Shown piece after piece: positions 44,690 through 57,408 of a DNA stretch of 64,000 nt. Position 1 is the stretch's first letter, and every line of letters starts with the position of its first letter. The stretch lies in NCBI GenBank assembly GCA_945859605.1, contig OX243825.1:16847348-16911347 (forward strand), written 5' to 3'. The notes beneath the pieces were generated by a model, which did not search any database, had not been told where the DNA came from, and saw only the letters and a program-made list of their open reading frames with translations. Origin of the DNA: Lumbricus rubellus. Lineage: Eukaryota > Annelida > Clitellata > Crassiclitellata > Lumbricidae. A program made the position numbers and the translations under genes.

Positions 44690-45030
44690 GTGCATGCATG
44701 CATGTGTGTACACAGTTGCACATTCGCATAAATGAATCACTTGAATGTATGTATGTATGACTGTATGTATGTATGTATGCATAAATGTGTATGAATGTAT
44801 GTTTCTATGCAAGTGCATGCGTGTGTGTGTGTGTGTGACTGTGTGTACACAATTGCACATTCGCACAAATAAATCACAGGAATGTATGTAATATGTATGT
44901 ATGTATGTACGTATGTATGAATGCATGTATGTATGAATGCATGTATGTATATATGAATGAATGTATGTATGAATGTAATGTATATATGACATTGTATGTG
45001 CGTATGTATGTATGTATGTATAAAAAGAAC
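44690..45030. repeat. (GTAT)/(ATGC) microsatellite region
   Basis: GTATGTATGAATGCATG mixture; a ~120-bp segment with GTGCATG...TGTGTACACA...GCACATTCGCA is duplicated (44689-44745 and 44810-44865). Confidence 0.85.
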
Positions 45031-45312
45031 ATATAAATGCATTACATGTATATGCAATTATGCATGTATAAATATACTTATTCACTCATGTGCATACATG
45101 TACTCATGTCTGTACATATACCAGTACATGTAAAAAATGCATGTAAAATGTATGCACTTGTAAATCACACACGCATGAATGTCTGCATGCATGCATGCTT
45201 GACTTTGCATGAAGTTATTTACACAGTACATCTTGTGAACTACTTAAAACTGTAGAAGCGTAACTATCGAAAAGATCTACAACTCTAGAGACCTGTGACA
45301 CTTAACAGCTAA

Positions 45313-45740
45313 GGCGTAAAAAAAATTGTTGTGTTTCCGGTAACCCGACCGACCCATTTTTACGGCCGCGACTCAAATATTTTTGTAAAAAAAAAAATTT
45401 TCAAAAAATATTTTTACCCCAAACAAATTTTTCCCAAAAAAATTTTAATTACAAAAAATATATTTTTAACAGTTGTGTTGACATAACATAAGAGACATCA
45501 ACAAAATAAAATTAATAGGACTGTTTCTAGAGCAGTTTTAGGTGCAGACAGTCGGGAAATAGGCAGTTTATACTTGCTTAGAACACGTACTTTGTTTCAG
45601 CGTGCAAAAAAGACTAGTGGGGTATACTTTTTCGGATAGTCACTGCATAAAAATATTTTACAAAATAAAAATAATTTCCGACCTACCTACCCAATTTTTT
45701 TTAGCTCTGTTACCGGAAACACAACATTTTTTTAAAGGCC
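45313..45740. mobile_element. MITE with ~30-bp inverted ends (428 bp)
   Basis: The left end is GGCGTAAAAAAAATTGTTGT followed by GTTTCCGGTAAC; the right end is its inverse (GTTACCGGAAACACAAC...TTTAAAGGCC). The flanks are CTAA on both sides, possibly a TTAA-like duplication. The interior is A/T-rich. The superfamily is not certain. Confidence 0.75.
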
Positions 45741-46725
45741 TAATTCAAATTATGCATCTTGAGAGCTCTGTTTCTTTCAATGAAGCTTGGATTTTCAGTA
45801 TGAGATGGCTCCAAAGAGATGAAATAATAACATGCACAGGCAAGGCACCAACAGATCCCCACAGGCTGCTGGCAGCACAGCAGGGTGACCGCCAACTGGC
45901 AATATAGACAGGGATACACCATGGCACAGCAGTATCACCATTCACCACGCGCTGAGGTTCCAACATATAGTGCTGCCATTGACACATTGCGCTATAACGT
46001 GACAGATTTTTTAACTAAACACGACCCCATATGGATGTTATAGTGCTGCGAAAGGCCATGTAATCTGATCTCATAGCATAGTAAGCTATAGACTGTGCAA
46101 CTGTCAAACATTAGGTATTAAATCGCAAACCTATATTCAGCCAAGCTAAAAAGAGACGTAATATCCATGGAAATTTTTATCCGATACCAAAACAAAATGG
46201 GTTGTTTACTCATATAAGCAGAACGTTTTTCATCAAAATTGGTGGAAATTTGTAACACGACAAGATATATGGCATACATAATATGCAGAAAAGGGGAATT
46301 CATTACACATATTAACATCATTTGTTTCAAATCTACGGGTACTGTAGACAATTTGCAAAGATCTCTTGCTATCATTGAAGTTAGCTTATACATATAATTA
46401 TGTTGATGTAGACTTTCTCCTATTATGCTTTTTAAACACTTCTAAAATGAATTTACTCGAAACTCTCTTTAATATGTATGAGCAGCCCAGTCTTCAACAG
46501 TCACAAAATGTTTCAGAAGATGTTTTCTGCACAACTTTCAATTAAATCAGTATATTTGACACTGGGTCATTAGCAAAACTATATAGAGACTGGAATCATC
46601 CTAAGAGCAAGACTTAAATGCAAACAACTGACATCATCAAATGCTTTTTAGCCTGTAAGCATCACTCATCATCCATCTTCAAACTGTTTCTATATTTTTG
46701 TTCTTTCACGGATAAAGTCTATTTC
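45741..46725. other. Intron 1, nothing recognised
   Basis: Unique-looking AT-rich sequence without long frames. Confidence 0.5.
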
Positions 46726-47350
46726 GGATATGTTTAAAAAGTCCATTTCTGAATTTAATCTTCGAATATTTGCTGACACATTTAAGTCCATTTCATGATA
46801 TCAACAACTGACTGACATATCTAAAAAGTCCATTTAGGGCAGTGCAATATTTTACTGATATTATATTTAAAAGTTCATTTAAATAAATCCAGTATATTCT
46901 GGTATATTTTTAAACAAATCCAATCTGAGAATCCAATATTTTACTGATAATAAGTCCATCTCAGGAAATCCAGAATTTTACTGAAACATTTTAAAAGGCC
47001 ATTTTGGGAAATGCAATAATTTACTGGCATGTTTAAAAATACCATTTCTGGAAATCCAATATTTCACAGAAACATGTTAAAAGGCCATTTTGGGAAATGC
47101 AGTATATTTTACTGGCATATTTAAAAATACCATTTCTTGAAATGCAATATTTCACAGATATATTTAAAAGTCCATTTCAGGAAATCCAGAATTTTACTGA
47201 AACATGTAAAAAGGTCATTTTGGGAAATGCAGTATATATTATACAGATATATTTAAAAAGTCCATTTCTGGAAATCCAGTATAATTTGACTGATACATTT
47301 CAAAAGGCCATTTTGGGGAATCCAATAATTCACTGATATATTTAAAAGGA
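46726..47350. repeat. Degenerate tandem array (units of roughly 40-60 bp)
   Basis: Ordered repeats of TTTAAAAAGTCCATTTC, GGAAATCCAATATTTTACTG and ATATAT occur at least a dozen times with much variation. Function unknown. Confidence 0.8.
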
Positions 47351-49285
47351 CATCTCGAGAGACAGATCTTCGACCGTCCTCCGTCCCATCCGAAGCCTTC
47401 CGCTATTCCTCGGTGGCTACTCGAAGCAAAATGGAATCGACGGACAATGTTCGTCCTGCGCTTCCTTCAGTCACGTAAAAGAAACATTTTCTCTGATAAA
47501 GACGTTCAAGCTTTGCGAAGACGAAGGCAATTTTGCAACTCATGTTTTATAGCTCGCAGCAATGGAACATTGGTGAAACAGTCGCAGACAGTCTAGTGTT
47601 TTTTGGTCCGGGCAAAGACAATCAGACCTCCAACTTGGCCTCCTGATCACACACTGACCAACTGCCATTAGTTAAACAAACGGTCAGCATGCTAAACTTG
47701 ACCATTTAAAATTTATTTATTATAAATGATATTTTTCAAGCCACCACTTTGGAATAAAAAGCATAAACTTATGCCTGAATCCCTGCAGTATTTCTGATTA
47801 TTCAGTATTCACCCCGACCTGATGTCATAGAGAATATTACTTGGGATCAGTGATGTCCACTTGGATACCATCCTGAACCATCAATTTATTGCATACATTA
47901 CAATACTAGTGATATACATTATACAGGAATACTTTACATGCCTCAATCATAGTTGTAAAAAAGTTTCTTTTTTATTTTACCATGTCATCTTCTGTTTTTT
48001 TATATTTTGGATGTAAGCATATTTTTAGATTTACCGTCTGCAATTATTTTTCTTGATTTTATTTTCATCTTATCTCCCTTACGCTGTTTCCGTACTTTCA
48101 AGGAATCTGCTAAATCAGGTCACACTAGTCTATTTGACCATTTTACTTAGTGTTTGCTAATAAAATTGTGGTACTTGCTTGCAAATTAAAAAAATCAAAT
48201 TGTGCAAACAAGATTTTTAATTTTAGAACGCAGTACAAGATGTAACAAAGTCCAATTAGTTTTCGTTTGTTTTATTCCGAGTTTTTTGGGGGAAAACGAC
48301 GTTTTATCCGTTTCTATTCAGTTTTAGTCATTCTAAACAACTATGGCTTTGATCGTGCCGAGCACATATTATCAGCCATTTATCCACAATCTTCAACAAA
48401 GACTGAAGCAAATAAACCTCAGATATTAACAGTCAATTATTCGGAAGAAGAAAGAAGAAGACCGTCAATATTTAATAACGACTTCAGCAAGAACTGAGCA
48501 GCAGACATGAATGGCTGATGATTGATATTAGACAAATTATGAAGAAGAAGACTTCAATGCAAAGCAAGATGAAAGGGAACAGAAAAGTCATAATAATTAT
48601 TATGCCTGTCGGAAATCAAAGAAAACATCTGGTCATAGCATCGGTCAGCAACTCAATTGGTTCCCCAAGCACTTGTCCCCATCAGCATACTAAATAGAAC
48701 CCATTATTATAGAACTTCCCCCCCCCCCCCCCATTACAGTGTGGAACCTAATAGAGCTCATATGGGCCTTATCTGTCTGTCTGTCTTTAGCCGTCTTCAC
48801 TCCAAAGATTGGCCGCACCATGAACCGTTTGTCTCTGGAAATGTATCTTTCCTCTGTCGTCCTCAGTAGTTCAATCATAGTCAAGCCTGTCCAGGATCAT
48901 AATGTTTTCAATCCAGGTTGTTTGTGGTCTTCCACACGCTCTCAATCCAGCTGTTGTGCCCTACATTGTCTCTTTTTCTAAACAGTTTCCACTTTTCCTC
49001 ATGATGTGAACAAAACTATTTCATTTTTCTTGAAGCATCTGCTAGGCAGACGTGTTTTCTCACCCTTGAATGGGTCTGAAAATGCACCAAACGAATAAAT
49101 TCTTATACACATTCTGATACGCTCTGAAGAAGAAAATGAAGACCAGACCCTTGAGACAACTTCAAGAGTAGTATTTTTAACCACAAAGTGCACCTATAGG
49201 ATTGACGGCCCAGCTCAAAAAAACTTCAACAATTCCACCATCATCAGATTTAGAAGCGTGACACATTGATGAACACCGACTTTAA
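47351..49285. other. Intron 1, nothing recognised
   Basis: Nearly 2 kb without recognisable repeats or coding sequence, the least repetitive long part of the intron. A poly-C run lies at 48719-48732. Confidence 0.5.
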
Positions 49286-49503
49286 AAAATTTTTGCATCC
49301 GGTTTTTGAATCGTCAAAAAACGGTGGGTGACTCCACTAAATGTGGTATAACTTTTGTCCGGTTTGAAATATTTTAATGAAATCTGGCCATCGTGTGTAA
49401 ATATGAATTGTCTTTAAGACTGTAAAATTTCATTTCGAAATTCTTACTTTTGGTCAAGATATTGGCAAAAGTCTTGGGGGGGGTCTTTTTTTGGCCCACC
49501 CTG
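49286..49503. mobile_element. Half copy of the 18774-19742 mariner-type element
   Basis: The sequence from TTTTTGAATCGTCAAAAA to TTTGGCCCACCCTG matches the right arm of that element and ends next to TA. The left arm is missing. Confidence 0.85.
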
Positions 49504-49783
49504 TATACTCTGATTTCCAAATTATCCTCTGACTGCTCATCAGAAATTATGCAACTTAGGAGACGTAATAGATCGATGTAGATATACGTTGCACAACAAC
49601 CAGTTCATACATTTCATAAGTGTGCATGTCTCTGCGCATCGCTGTCTCTGCGTTGTTCAGTCAAGAGACACATGCATCGCATCGCATCAGATTCCACATC
49701 CTTGATATCAATCAGTGGCCATAGTAATGTTACTGATGATGCTTCTGCTGCTGCTGCACTGACCCAATCCAGATAAGACTGAA

Positions 49784-50120
49784 TGTACACGCACACACGT
49801 AGACACGCATGCACACAAACACACATGAACGCACAAACATGCACACACATACATACAAGCACACACACACAGACACACACAAGCACATATGCATGCATGC
49901 ATACACAAATGCACGTGTACACAACTGCTACCACATACAAATGTACATGTGCACATGCACACACACATAAATGCACAAGCACATGTACACACACACACAC
50001 GAACAAACACACATACACAACACACAACGAAATCTGTACAGTGTACACAATGTATACAAGCAGTGTCAAGCACACGCACACACGTCGCACCCACACAAAG
50101 ACGCACACATGCACACACAG
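49784..50120. repeat. (CA)n-rich region
   Basis: ACACACACATG-type DNA. Confidence 0.88.
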
Positions 50121-50269
50121 AGTCAAATCAGTATAGCGGCCTGCAACAACGACTATGGTCCGACATACTGGCATCAACAACAGCACAAGGACCTCATGAA
50201 TACTCTAGTGTGTCATCAGACATGAATATCAATGATTGCATGATCCCCTCCTGCTGCCCACATCGTGTG

Positions 50270-50574
50270 GCACACACACACGCACACACAGACAGACACA
50301 CAGACAGACACACACATATACACACACATACATACACACAGACAGACATACACACACAGACACACACACATACAGACACACACACATACATGCACACACA
50401 CACACATACAAACATACACACACAGACACCACACACATCCACACACACATACACACACACACACACACATACAGACAGACACACACATACATGCATGCAC
50501 ACACGCACACATACACACAGACACACACAGACAGACACACACACAAACACACACACAAACACACATACACACAC
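50270..50574. repeat. (CA)/(CAGA) microsatellite
   Basis: ACACACAGACAGACACACAC-type DNA. Confidence 0.92.
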
Positions 50575-50869
50575 AATGCTAGTTGGACAGATTCATCGAC
50601 TGTCGTTGGCAGTGCTGGCACGACTAAAAATTGCCAACAATAACAATACGGTCAGTACCACGTAGGCCTAGTATAAAGGGAAGTCGTAGTACAATGAGAC
50701 AATTGGACGAAACAATAGAGGGCAAAGCGAGGCAAATGTGAGCGACATAAGCAATGGAATACTGCCATGCATGGAGGCTGGTGTAAATGTCCTACTAGCG
50801 TAAATGTTAGCATACACTGTGACCACCTTAATGTCTGGCACATGCAGACAAAACCTGGTTCGGCAATGC

Positions 50870-51192
50870 CAGCTTGGTGTTGTCCAGAATAAATGCAACC
50901 TTGGACTCTTTTGCTCCACATTCATTCAAGGTCTTTGCCCCTTCGGAGTGATCTTGGGATGTTCTTTGTTCCATTCGGAACAAACTTCAACTATGCAGCA
51001 TCGAGCCTTTTCTGTGGTGGGCCCAGTTGTCTGAAATGGGCTTCCACAGAGCCACGTCTGCTTCCTGTGGCTCCTACTGAAACTTTTTTTATTCAACTCA
51101 AAACTGTGCTTTTTCAAGTGCTATATAGAGTCGGGAGCGCTTCTGAGTAGTTCCTTGCAGAGGTGTTATGGAAATTCTTGAATGAATGAATT
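50870..51192 (+). mobile_element. LINE 3' end, frameshifted
   Basis: RAFSVVGP, then (in another frame) TETFFIQLKTVLFQ and VGSASE are seen around 51000-51145. They are followed by GGGAGCGCTTCTGAGTAG and a (GAAT)n end. At least one frameshift breaks the frame. Confidence 0.82.
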
Positions 51193-51235
51193 AAAAGAAA
51201 ACCAGTCAAACCAAATCGTACAAATCATTCGTTCA

Positions 51236-51296
51236 TTCATTCTGAGAATTTATATAGCGCCTCTTCAAGATAACTACTCAGAGGCACTCATGGACA
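51236..51296 (-). mobile_element. LINE 3' tail, inverted
   Basis: ATTCTGAGAATTTATATAGC, GCCTCTTCAAGATAACTACT and CAGAGGCACTC are the inverse of the family tail. It lies 45 bp from the plus-strand stub at 50870-51192. Confidence 0.78.
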
Positions 51297-51703
51297 AAAA
51301 GAACCACAAGACATGGACACTGCTGTACAGGAATGTCACAATGACATCCTGAAAGCCAACATCTATAGATTATAACAGCTGCAACTATTGAATATTATTA
51401 CACGATGCATGCTTAATATGCCAGGACCATGAACGATGGAAGACCATTAAAAACTGATTTTCTTTATGACCGGGACATCTGTGCGCAGTTTCTCTAATGT
51501 CAGCTAATGCTCCCTGTACCACTTTGGGTAACAAACATTAACAGTAATAACATTCTTTGCAATACACAAGGACCTAGATTTAATACTGAACATTCTAAGA
51601 TGGTGGCTTCTAAACTCAATAGTTAAAATATTAACTGAGCACTGCATCTGTACAGTCAAAACCCCAATAAATTTACCTTAATAATAATCTAATTCGATGC
51701 TGT

Positions 51704-52066
51704 CCCAACTTTTTTGACACCACGAGCAACATGGCCAACTTATTCTTGAAGTTGAGTGCCACACACAGGTTAAATCAAAAGCAATAAATAAAATCCACTT
51801 AAAATTATTAACTGTACATATTAGAATTTATCATGGAATAGTCATAATGACTGGGTAGTGGGATTTGGATTCTGTATTCACATTTGCAAATGATAAAGAA
51901 GTTATGAACAAATATCTATGCAACTAGGCCAGTGGCATCAATTGTCTTTTAATACCCGTATCATACTTTGTACTTATACATATTGCGCAAATTTTGCAAG
52001 CTAGGGCGGGTCACTTAAAATCAGGCTGTGGGTCTTATACGACCCGAAGGTTGCACAGCACTGATC
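51704..52066. mobile_element. Possible degraded hAT-like element
   Basis: The right edge reads GACCCGAAGGTTGCACAGCA, and the left edge reads TGCTGTCCCAACTTTTTTGA. The two are loosely inverse and of the style of old hAT elements. No target duplication was found. Confidence 0.35.
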
Positions 52067-52097
52067 CGATTCAATAAAATCTGCAGCCCAATTATAA

Positions 52098-52163
52098 AAG
52101 GCATGCTGGATAGTGTAGTGACAGCAATCGAGAGGTCACGGGTTCAAATCCAAGCCATGGTGG
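52098..52163 (+). mobile_element. tRNA-like head of a SINE
   Basis: TGGATAGTGTAGTGAC and the B box GGTTCAAATCC are spaced as in a pol III promoter. It runs directly into a (GTAT)n tract; there is no intact tRNA fold. Confidence 0.5.
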
Positions 52164-52164
52164 A

Positions 52165-52320
52165 AGTATGAATGTGTGTATGTGTGTATGTATGTATGTG
52201 TGTATGCATGTATGTATGTATGTATGTATGTATGTATGTATGTATGTATGTATGTATGTATGTATGTATGTATGTATGTATGTATGTATGTATGTATGTA
52301 TGCATGTATGTATGTATGCG
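52165..52320. repeat. (GTAT)n microsatellite
   Basis: GTATGTATGTAT following a tRNA-like SINE head. Confidence 0.93.
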
Positions 52321-52692
52321 AAATGGTGGTTTTGGCACACTAAAACAGCCTGTGTGTTGACACGCAAACAAGTGCACCAAATTGGCTGTATGGTGACAAA
52401 AAGTAAAGTAGCAAACCAGTGCAGCTAAGCGGGCTTCAAAGACACAAGTCGCAAGTCTGGACAGATCTATATTGAGTCAGCTAAAAGTCTGAGCTTCTTA
52501 AAAAATTACATGGAATTTCCAATTACATGCCACAATGGAAATCATGAAAATAGGATAAATTTACTTCCATGGAATAGTTACCAAAGATCTCTAGACTAAC
52601 ACTAGTACATGGTGCAGTATGTAGATGACCATTCTTATAAACAAATATATAACAATTCTGAACAATATTCTAAGCAACATGTAAATTATAAT

Positions 52693-52919
52693 GTTTGTTT
52701 GTGCACTTGTTATACAGTGCTCCTTCAAGGCATCTACTCAGATGCACTCCCAACTACAGCGCAAACACTGAATCTGAATTTCACGCCAAAGCGCTGAGCA
52801 ATTGCGAGCGAAGGACTTGCCCAAGTTCCATACATGGCAACTTGAGGTGGATTCAAACCTGCAACCCTCTGGCTGGCTGCAAAGCAACGAATATACCCAC
52901 TACAGCACAGTGCCCCCCC
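52693..52919 (-). mobile_element. SINE family A copy, second subfamily
   Basis: Diverged full-length copy with the CAACTTGAGGTGGATT variant. It is in the sense of CADPS and lies 132 bp after the exon 1 donor. Confidence 0.87.
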
Positions 52920-53051
52920 AAATAATACGCAACATACAAGCACATATTAACAAAAACAATTCTGAACAATATATAACACAATACAGCAGAGTAAACAATG
53001 CCATCTATTGTTTCATCCAAAACAACCATGATTGTATTGTAAGACACCCAC

Positions 53052-53897
53052 CTGTAAAGCATTGTAGAGGATCTGGTGTTCATACTTCTTCACGACAAGG
53101 ATGTTCTGAAACATTTCGTAAAGCTGTTCCTTGCTCAGAATCATTTCCGACGTCGCGCCACCCATACGCTGCGGCCACTTCCGCGGGTCCTCGTCTCCGC
53201 GAAAGATCTGGTCGAATTTCGCCATCCAAGAATTTAGCACAGTATCTTTAGTCAATCCCTCGATCTCGGGTAAACTTCGTATGCGTTTCTCCACGTTGTT
53301 CTTGAAAACCTCCCGAAAGTCATTCGCAGAAGCGCAGCCGCTACGCACCATGGTGACAACGCGGTCGCTCTTTAGAAACACTTCGTAGTAGCTCTGAACG
53401 GCATTTATAAACGCCTCGTCGGCCGGAATGTTTAGCTCACCCTTGAGAAACGACTGGAACTTCTCTTTCGTTGTCTGCAGGTATTGTTTCGTGACTTTCG
53501 TCTGTCGCCTGACCATGTCGGTCGGCTGCTTGGCGTTGAAGGGGTAGGCAATGCATCGCATGACGAACACGTATAAATGCATCCGTTTCTTGCGGTCTTC
53601 CTCCTCCTTCTCCGATTTGTCCAGCTCCGCATCTCGCTGATCCTTCTGGTCTCGTTGGTCCCTCTCGGAAACGAGCGACGGACTGGGGCTGGACGGTCGA
53701 GCGCTGTTCGTACGGTACAGTAGGTGACTACTGCCGCCGCCCAGGCTGACATTGTCCCCGCTACCTCCGCTGGCTGCCGACAGACTCCGCTGATCGACGC
53801 TCCCTAGGAGGCTGTGAAGACCCTCGGAGCAGGTCTCTTCCACGGCCGCTGTCTCCCTGTCTCCATCCGATTCCTCGCTCGACGACGGATCCAACAT
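53052..53897 (-). CDS. CADPS: CADPS exon 1: N-terminus of calcium-dependent secretion activator (CAPS)
   Basis: CAPS is a cytosolic/peripheral membrane protein that primes dense-core vesicles for Ca2+-triggered fusion by acting on syntaxin/SNAREs and binding PI(4,5)P2. This exon encodes residues 1-282. It starts at the first ATG of the open frame with the family-typical MLDPSSSEE, followed by an acidic, Ser/Gly-rich low-complexity stretch (about 10-100). From about residue 105 the sequence becomes strongly conserved: [20 protein letters not shown], then [16 protein letters not shown] and [13 protein letters not shown]. These are recalled CAPS family blocks, not a database hit. The exon ends ...YNALQ with CAG followed by GTGGGT, phase 0, just where vertebrate CAPS continues with LDNPDEQ. 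The following intron is about 40 kb. No promoter could be recognised upstream. Identification is secure; the exact start is likely because the N-terminal residues match the family. Confidence 0.97.
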
Positions 53898-54613
53898 CGC
53901 AGTAAATGTGTAAATCCAATCGCTTCAAAATGCGTGCATGTGGATTTAGAATTTTGACTGAAAATCGATTCAAATTACATCTCCATCTCCGTCGACATCG
54001 GGTATAAATGGTTTTCGATATGCAGATTCCACATTCAATGACGTATCAAAATCTTATTTTATTAAGCGCACCCGGCGACTGACAAAACGAGATAAAAATC
54101 TAAAATGCGCCTAAAATTTAATTTAATTTCTTTAACAAGCATTAATCACTTCTTTACTCAAATAATGGGAACCTATATACCGGCTCATTGCCTGTGGACA
54201 TCATTTATTTACGGTTAGATAAATTTAGCAAGGCTTCAGCTAATTTGTTTTTAGTCACTAGATGACGATACATATTAAGATCACGCTTAGCAGTGTGATT
54301 TTTGTATGTCATCCGTGAAGGAAACGGCATTTAAACAGGTAATGGGCGAAAATACGGATGATTATCGGTCGATTATTTAGGCGAAAGCACAATATTAATT
54401 ACAAAAAGCGTTAATCGCTGAAATTAGAAAGCAAATAAGTAGGACCTAAGTAGCCTTCAATCGCAACTGACAAACGAACATTCATTACATAGCTGAATAT
54501 TAACAGTTATTCAATAATTAATCTCAAAATTGTTGACGACATTAACTAGTTTTTATATAGGCTAGTTAGGCCTACGGATCAGGACTGCTCGAGGCATTGT
54601 AGGCTAGGCTATA
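53898..54613 (-). other. Immediate upstream flank of CADPS (5' UTR/promoter expected)
   Basis: The first ~100 bp upstream of the start must hold 5' UTR or a UTR exon. TTTTCAG at about 53955-53961 (minus strand) could be an acceptor of a non-coding first exon. No convincing TATA box or initiator was found. Confidence 0.4.
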
Positions 54614-54621
54614 GCCTAGAC

Positions 54622-55565
54622 CAGGGGTTCTCAAACTGTGGTACGCGTACCCCAAGGGGTACGCCAGGCGCCGGTAAGGGGTACGCGAAAATTTACAGAA
54701 ATATAAATTTTTCTTTGAGTTTATGGACTTTGTGTCCATTTTACCTTGATTAGCAATGATTTTTAAGGTTGCTTCATGTAACAGCATCGTCATTTATTTA
54801 TTTCACAGCATGTGATTAAACTCACATACAAAGCCTAAGCTTATTATTATAGTGCATGCAACACATTGTTTATGTTTAGGCCTGGCACTATAAATTTGAA
54901 ACAAAATAATGTATAATTGGTTGAAAGAACCAAAGTCAGAAATTGTCAGCGCATGCACTGAGCACAGGCTATTATAGAGTTCAATAAGGATAGCTGAATT
55001 GTTCTAAGGATTAATTTCTGGTCGAGATTTAAAATTTGTGATTCCTTCCTTTCAGCACGTCATATAGATCTAATTATATATCGGTTTGAAACTAGTTTCT
55101 GAACTGTAGGCCTAATTCCTATAGTGTATATTCTTGCTATCAAAAATAAATATGGGATAGGCCTAAATTTGAATTTGAAATTGACAAATATTAAACCAGG
55201 TAATTTTTTTAATCTGTGCTAGACTGCTAGTCAAAACAAGCACGCATCAATATAACGATAATAGGCTATAGCTCCTCCTTACAGCGATTATAGACCAATT
55301 TCCGCTTTTTGTTGATATGATTGCATCATTTGCATGATTAAAACTTTGCATATTTTCAATTTTGCTTTCTGTTTGTAGGCTATACGACTCTAATAGGCCA
55401 CACCATACAATGATTAGGCCTAAAAGGACTTTTTAGTTGTCACGGCAATGGTCACTATAATTATAGGCAATGGCATTTTGTTTCTGATCTGACTTTGCTG
55501 GGGGTACGCCACCATTCGATTTTTTTACTTGGGGGTACAATAAAAATAAAGTTTGAGAACCCCTG
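54622..55565. mobile_element. Non-autonomous hAT element (944 bp)
   Basis: Inverted ends CAGGGGTTCTCAAACT and AGTTTGAGAACCCCTG match exactly over 16 bp. The target duplication GCCTAGAC (54614-54621, 55566-55573) is exact and 8 bp long. Repeated GGGGTACGC motifs are subterminal at both ends. No transposase frame is present. It sits 0.7 kb upstream of the CADPS start codon. Confidence 0.95.
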
Positions 55566-55644
55566 GCCTAGACCTACGTGAAGGCCTCAAATTGTTCCGG
55601 ATTCTACACATTCCATCTAAGATTAGGTTTATATAGGCCTAACC

Positions 55645-55752
55645 ATGCGTCCGTCCGTCCGTTCGTCCGTCCGTCCGTGCGTGCGTGCGTGCGTCCGTTC
55701 GTCTGTCTGTCTGTCTGTCTGTCCGTCTGTCCGTCCGTCCGTCTGTCTGTGT
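55645..55752. repeat. (GTCC)/(GTGC)/(GTCT) microsatellite
   Basis: CCGTCCGTCCGT, then GTGCGTGC, then CTGTCTGT. Confidence 0.92.
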
Positions 55753-56645
55753 CCGGGTAGTGTAGCTTACAGATCAATCAGACAAGCGAGTAGGCCTACA
55801 ATAGTAGCATATAGGCTACTTTAAGACTCCATAATAAGACTGGCATTAAATCGGTGCAGAAAAAAGTCGAGTGATTTCTGCTCTGGGACTCGAGCAGGTA
55901 GCCTAGGAAGGCCTAAGCCGAATGCCAATTTGTCAGTGTACAGGAATCGGATACAGTAGGCCTAGGTCTATACAAGTCACACAGAACGCCGTCTACCAGT
56001 TGGTAAGTTGGAACTTATAAAATGATCGTAACCGCATGCTCCAAATTTCTGAAGGGCCATTCGAGAGCCAAACTCAGGGCACCAGCTTATCCACGAGCGC
56101 AGTGTACACTAGTCAGAAGGGTTGCCCGAAAAAGTAGGCTGGTCCGAAGGAGGATCCGATTTAATAACGCTGGTTGGCAAAGGTTCGTGGGCACGGAAAC
56201 AGACTACGTAGGGATATTAAGCCACTAATGATGATTATGACCGACGGACGATGGACGGTCGGACATAGGCCTATATAGGCGCATAGAATAAAGAACAAGT
56301 AGGCCTATATACATGACATTGTATATGCTATATCGACCTGTGAGTGTCGGACAACAGGGCCTATAATATATTTTTACGTGTGCCACATGGCAGACCTCCT
56401 ATGCACACTATTTACCTACTAAACGAGTAGCCAATAATACAGTCATCATTGGTCGGTTTCTCGACCATTATACATTATACAATTATATACAGTACCTAAC
56501 AGTACGTAAAGTACACGTAGACCAGTCATAGACGATGATTAGCCTACTGAACGACCACTTGAGTCTGCGGAGGTCTGTAAGATCTGTTTGCACATCGTTA
56601 ACCAACATGATTATAAAGTGCAGTAAAACACACGCCTTCGAAAGC

Positions 56646-56646
<1 letters not shown>
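55753..56646. other. Upstream flank, TAGGCCTA-rich, no gene recognised
   Basis: A 69-codon plus frame at 56022-56228 has Arg-rich composition (RRVARKSRLVRRRIRF) but no recognised family. Confidence 0.45.
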
Positions 56647-56721
<75 letters not shown>

Positions 56722-56790
56722 GCGCGCGCGCATTCACACATACACGCGCGCGCGCGCGCGCACATACACACACGCACACATACACACACA
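56647..56790. repeat. (CA)n-(CG)n microsatellite
   Basis: About 60 bp of CA, then CGCGCGCG (56707-56731), a CATTCACACATACA spacer, CGCGCGCG again, and CA. Alternating purine-pyrimidine throughout. A smaller CG/CA run lies at 62123-62160. Confidence 0.95.
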
Positions 56791-57062
56791 CTCATGACAA
56801 CGTACTGCAGTTGACGGAGGGCACTCGCTTATTCACAAGCGCTGCGTCGATTCTGAGATCGATGTCCATTGGAGATCTGAGTCAGTTTGCATAGCCTAAT
56901 GGGAAAGACATTATTCATGGTTTGCACGTATAGTCCTATTAAATATATGCCTAACTTAGGGCCTATAGGCATTCTTAGCTATCAACTTCGTTGGGCCCAT
57001 CAGCTGTGTTAATTCAAATGCATTTAAAATCTGGAAACTGTTCGCACACGCATTCTTACAGA

Positions 57063-57400
57063 CATAGGCGGAGACCTGGGCTGAGGATTGGGGGGGGAAC
57101 TGACGGGTGGCTGAAGCCTGAAGGAGATATTTGGGAGGACGAAAATTTTCCGCGACCCTTTTCTCGAGAAAAAATTATATTTTCGCCGCCAAAAAAGTTG
57201 ATGACCTTTTTTTAGTCATTTGGCCCCCAAAAAAGTCCAAAAGTGAAGGACAAATTCTATTTTTCCAATAAAAATTGCTTTTTTTCACCCACCGTGAAAG
57301 TCTTGACGCTCAACTTTGGGGGAGGACCAATACATGAGCCGTCCCCAACACCTTTTGGGGGGAATCGTACCCCCTGTCTCCCCCTAGGTCTCCGCCCATG
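57063..57400. mobile_element. hAT-type MITE, group 2 ends (338 bp)
   Basis: Inverted ends CATAGGCGGAGACCTGGG and CTAGGTCTCCGCCCATG. Exact 8-bp target duplication CTTACAGA (57055-57062, 57401-57408). The core appears as AAAAAAGTTGATGACCTTTT near 57190. Confidence 0.92.
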
Positions 57401-57408
57401 CTTACAGA

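Noticed and set aside
53432..53752. Other-frame minus ORFs over exon 1 (also 53131-53388 plus)
   Set aside because: They are shadow frames of the CADPS exon, whose own frame matches CAPS over its length.
53985..54010. TATA-like box (minus strand ATTTATACC) for CADPS
   Set aside because: A weak match in AT-rich DNA without a supported start site.
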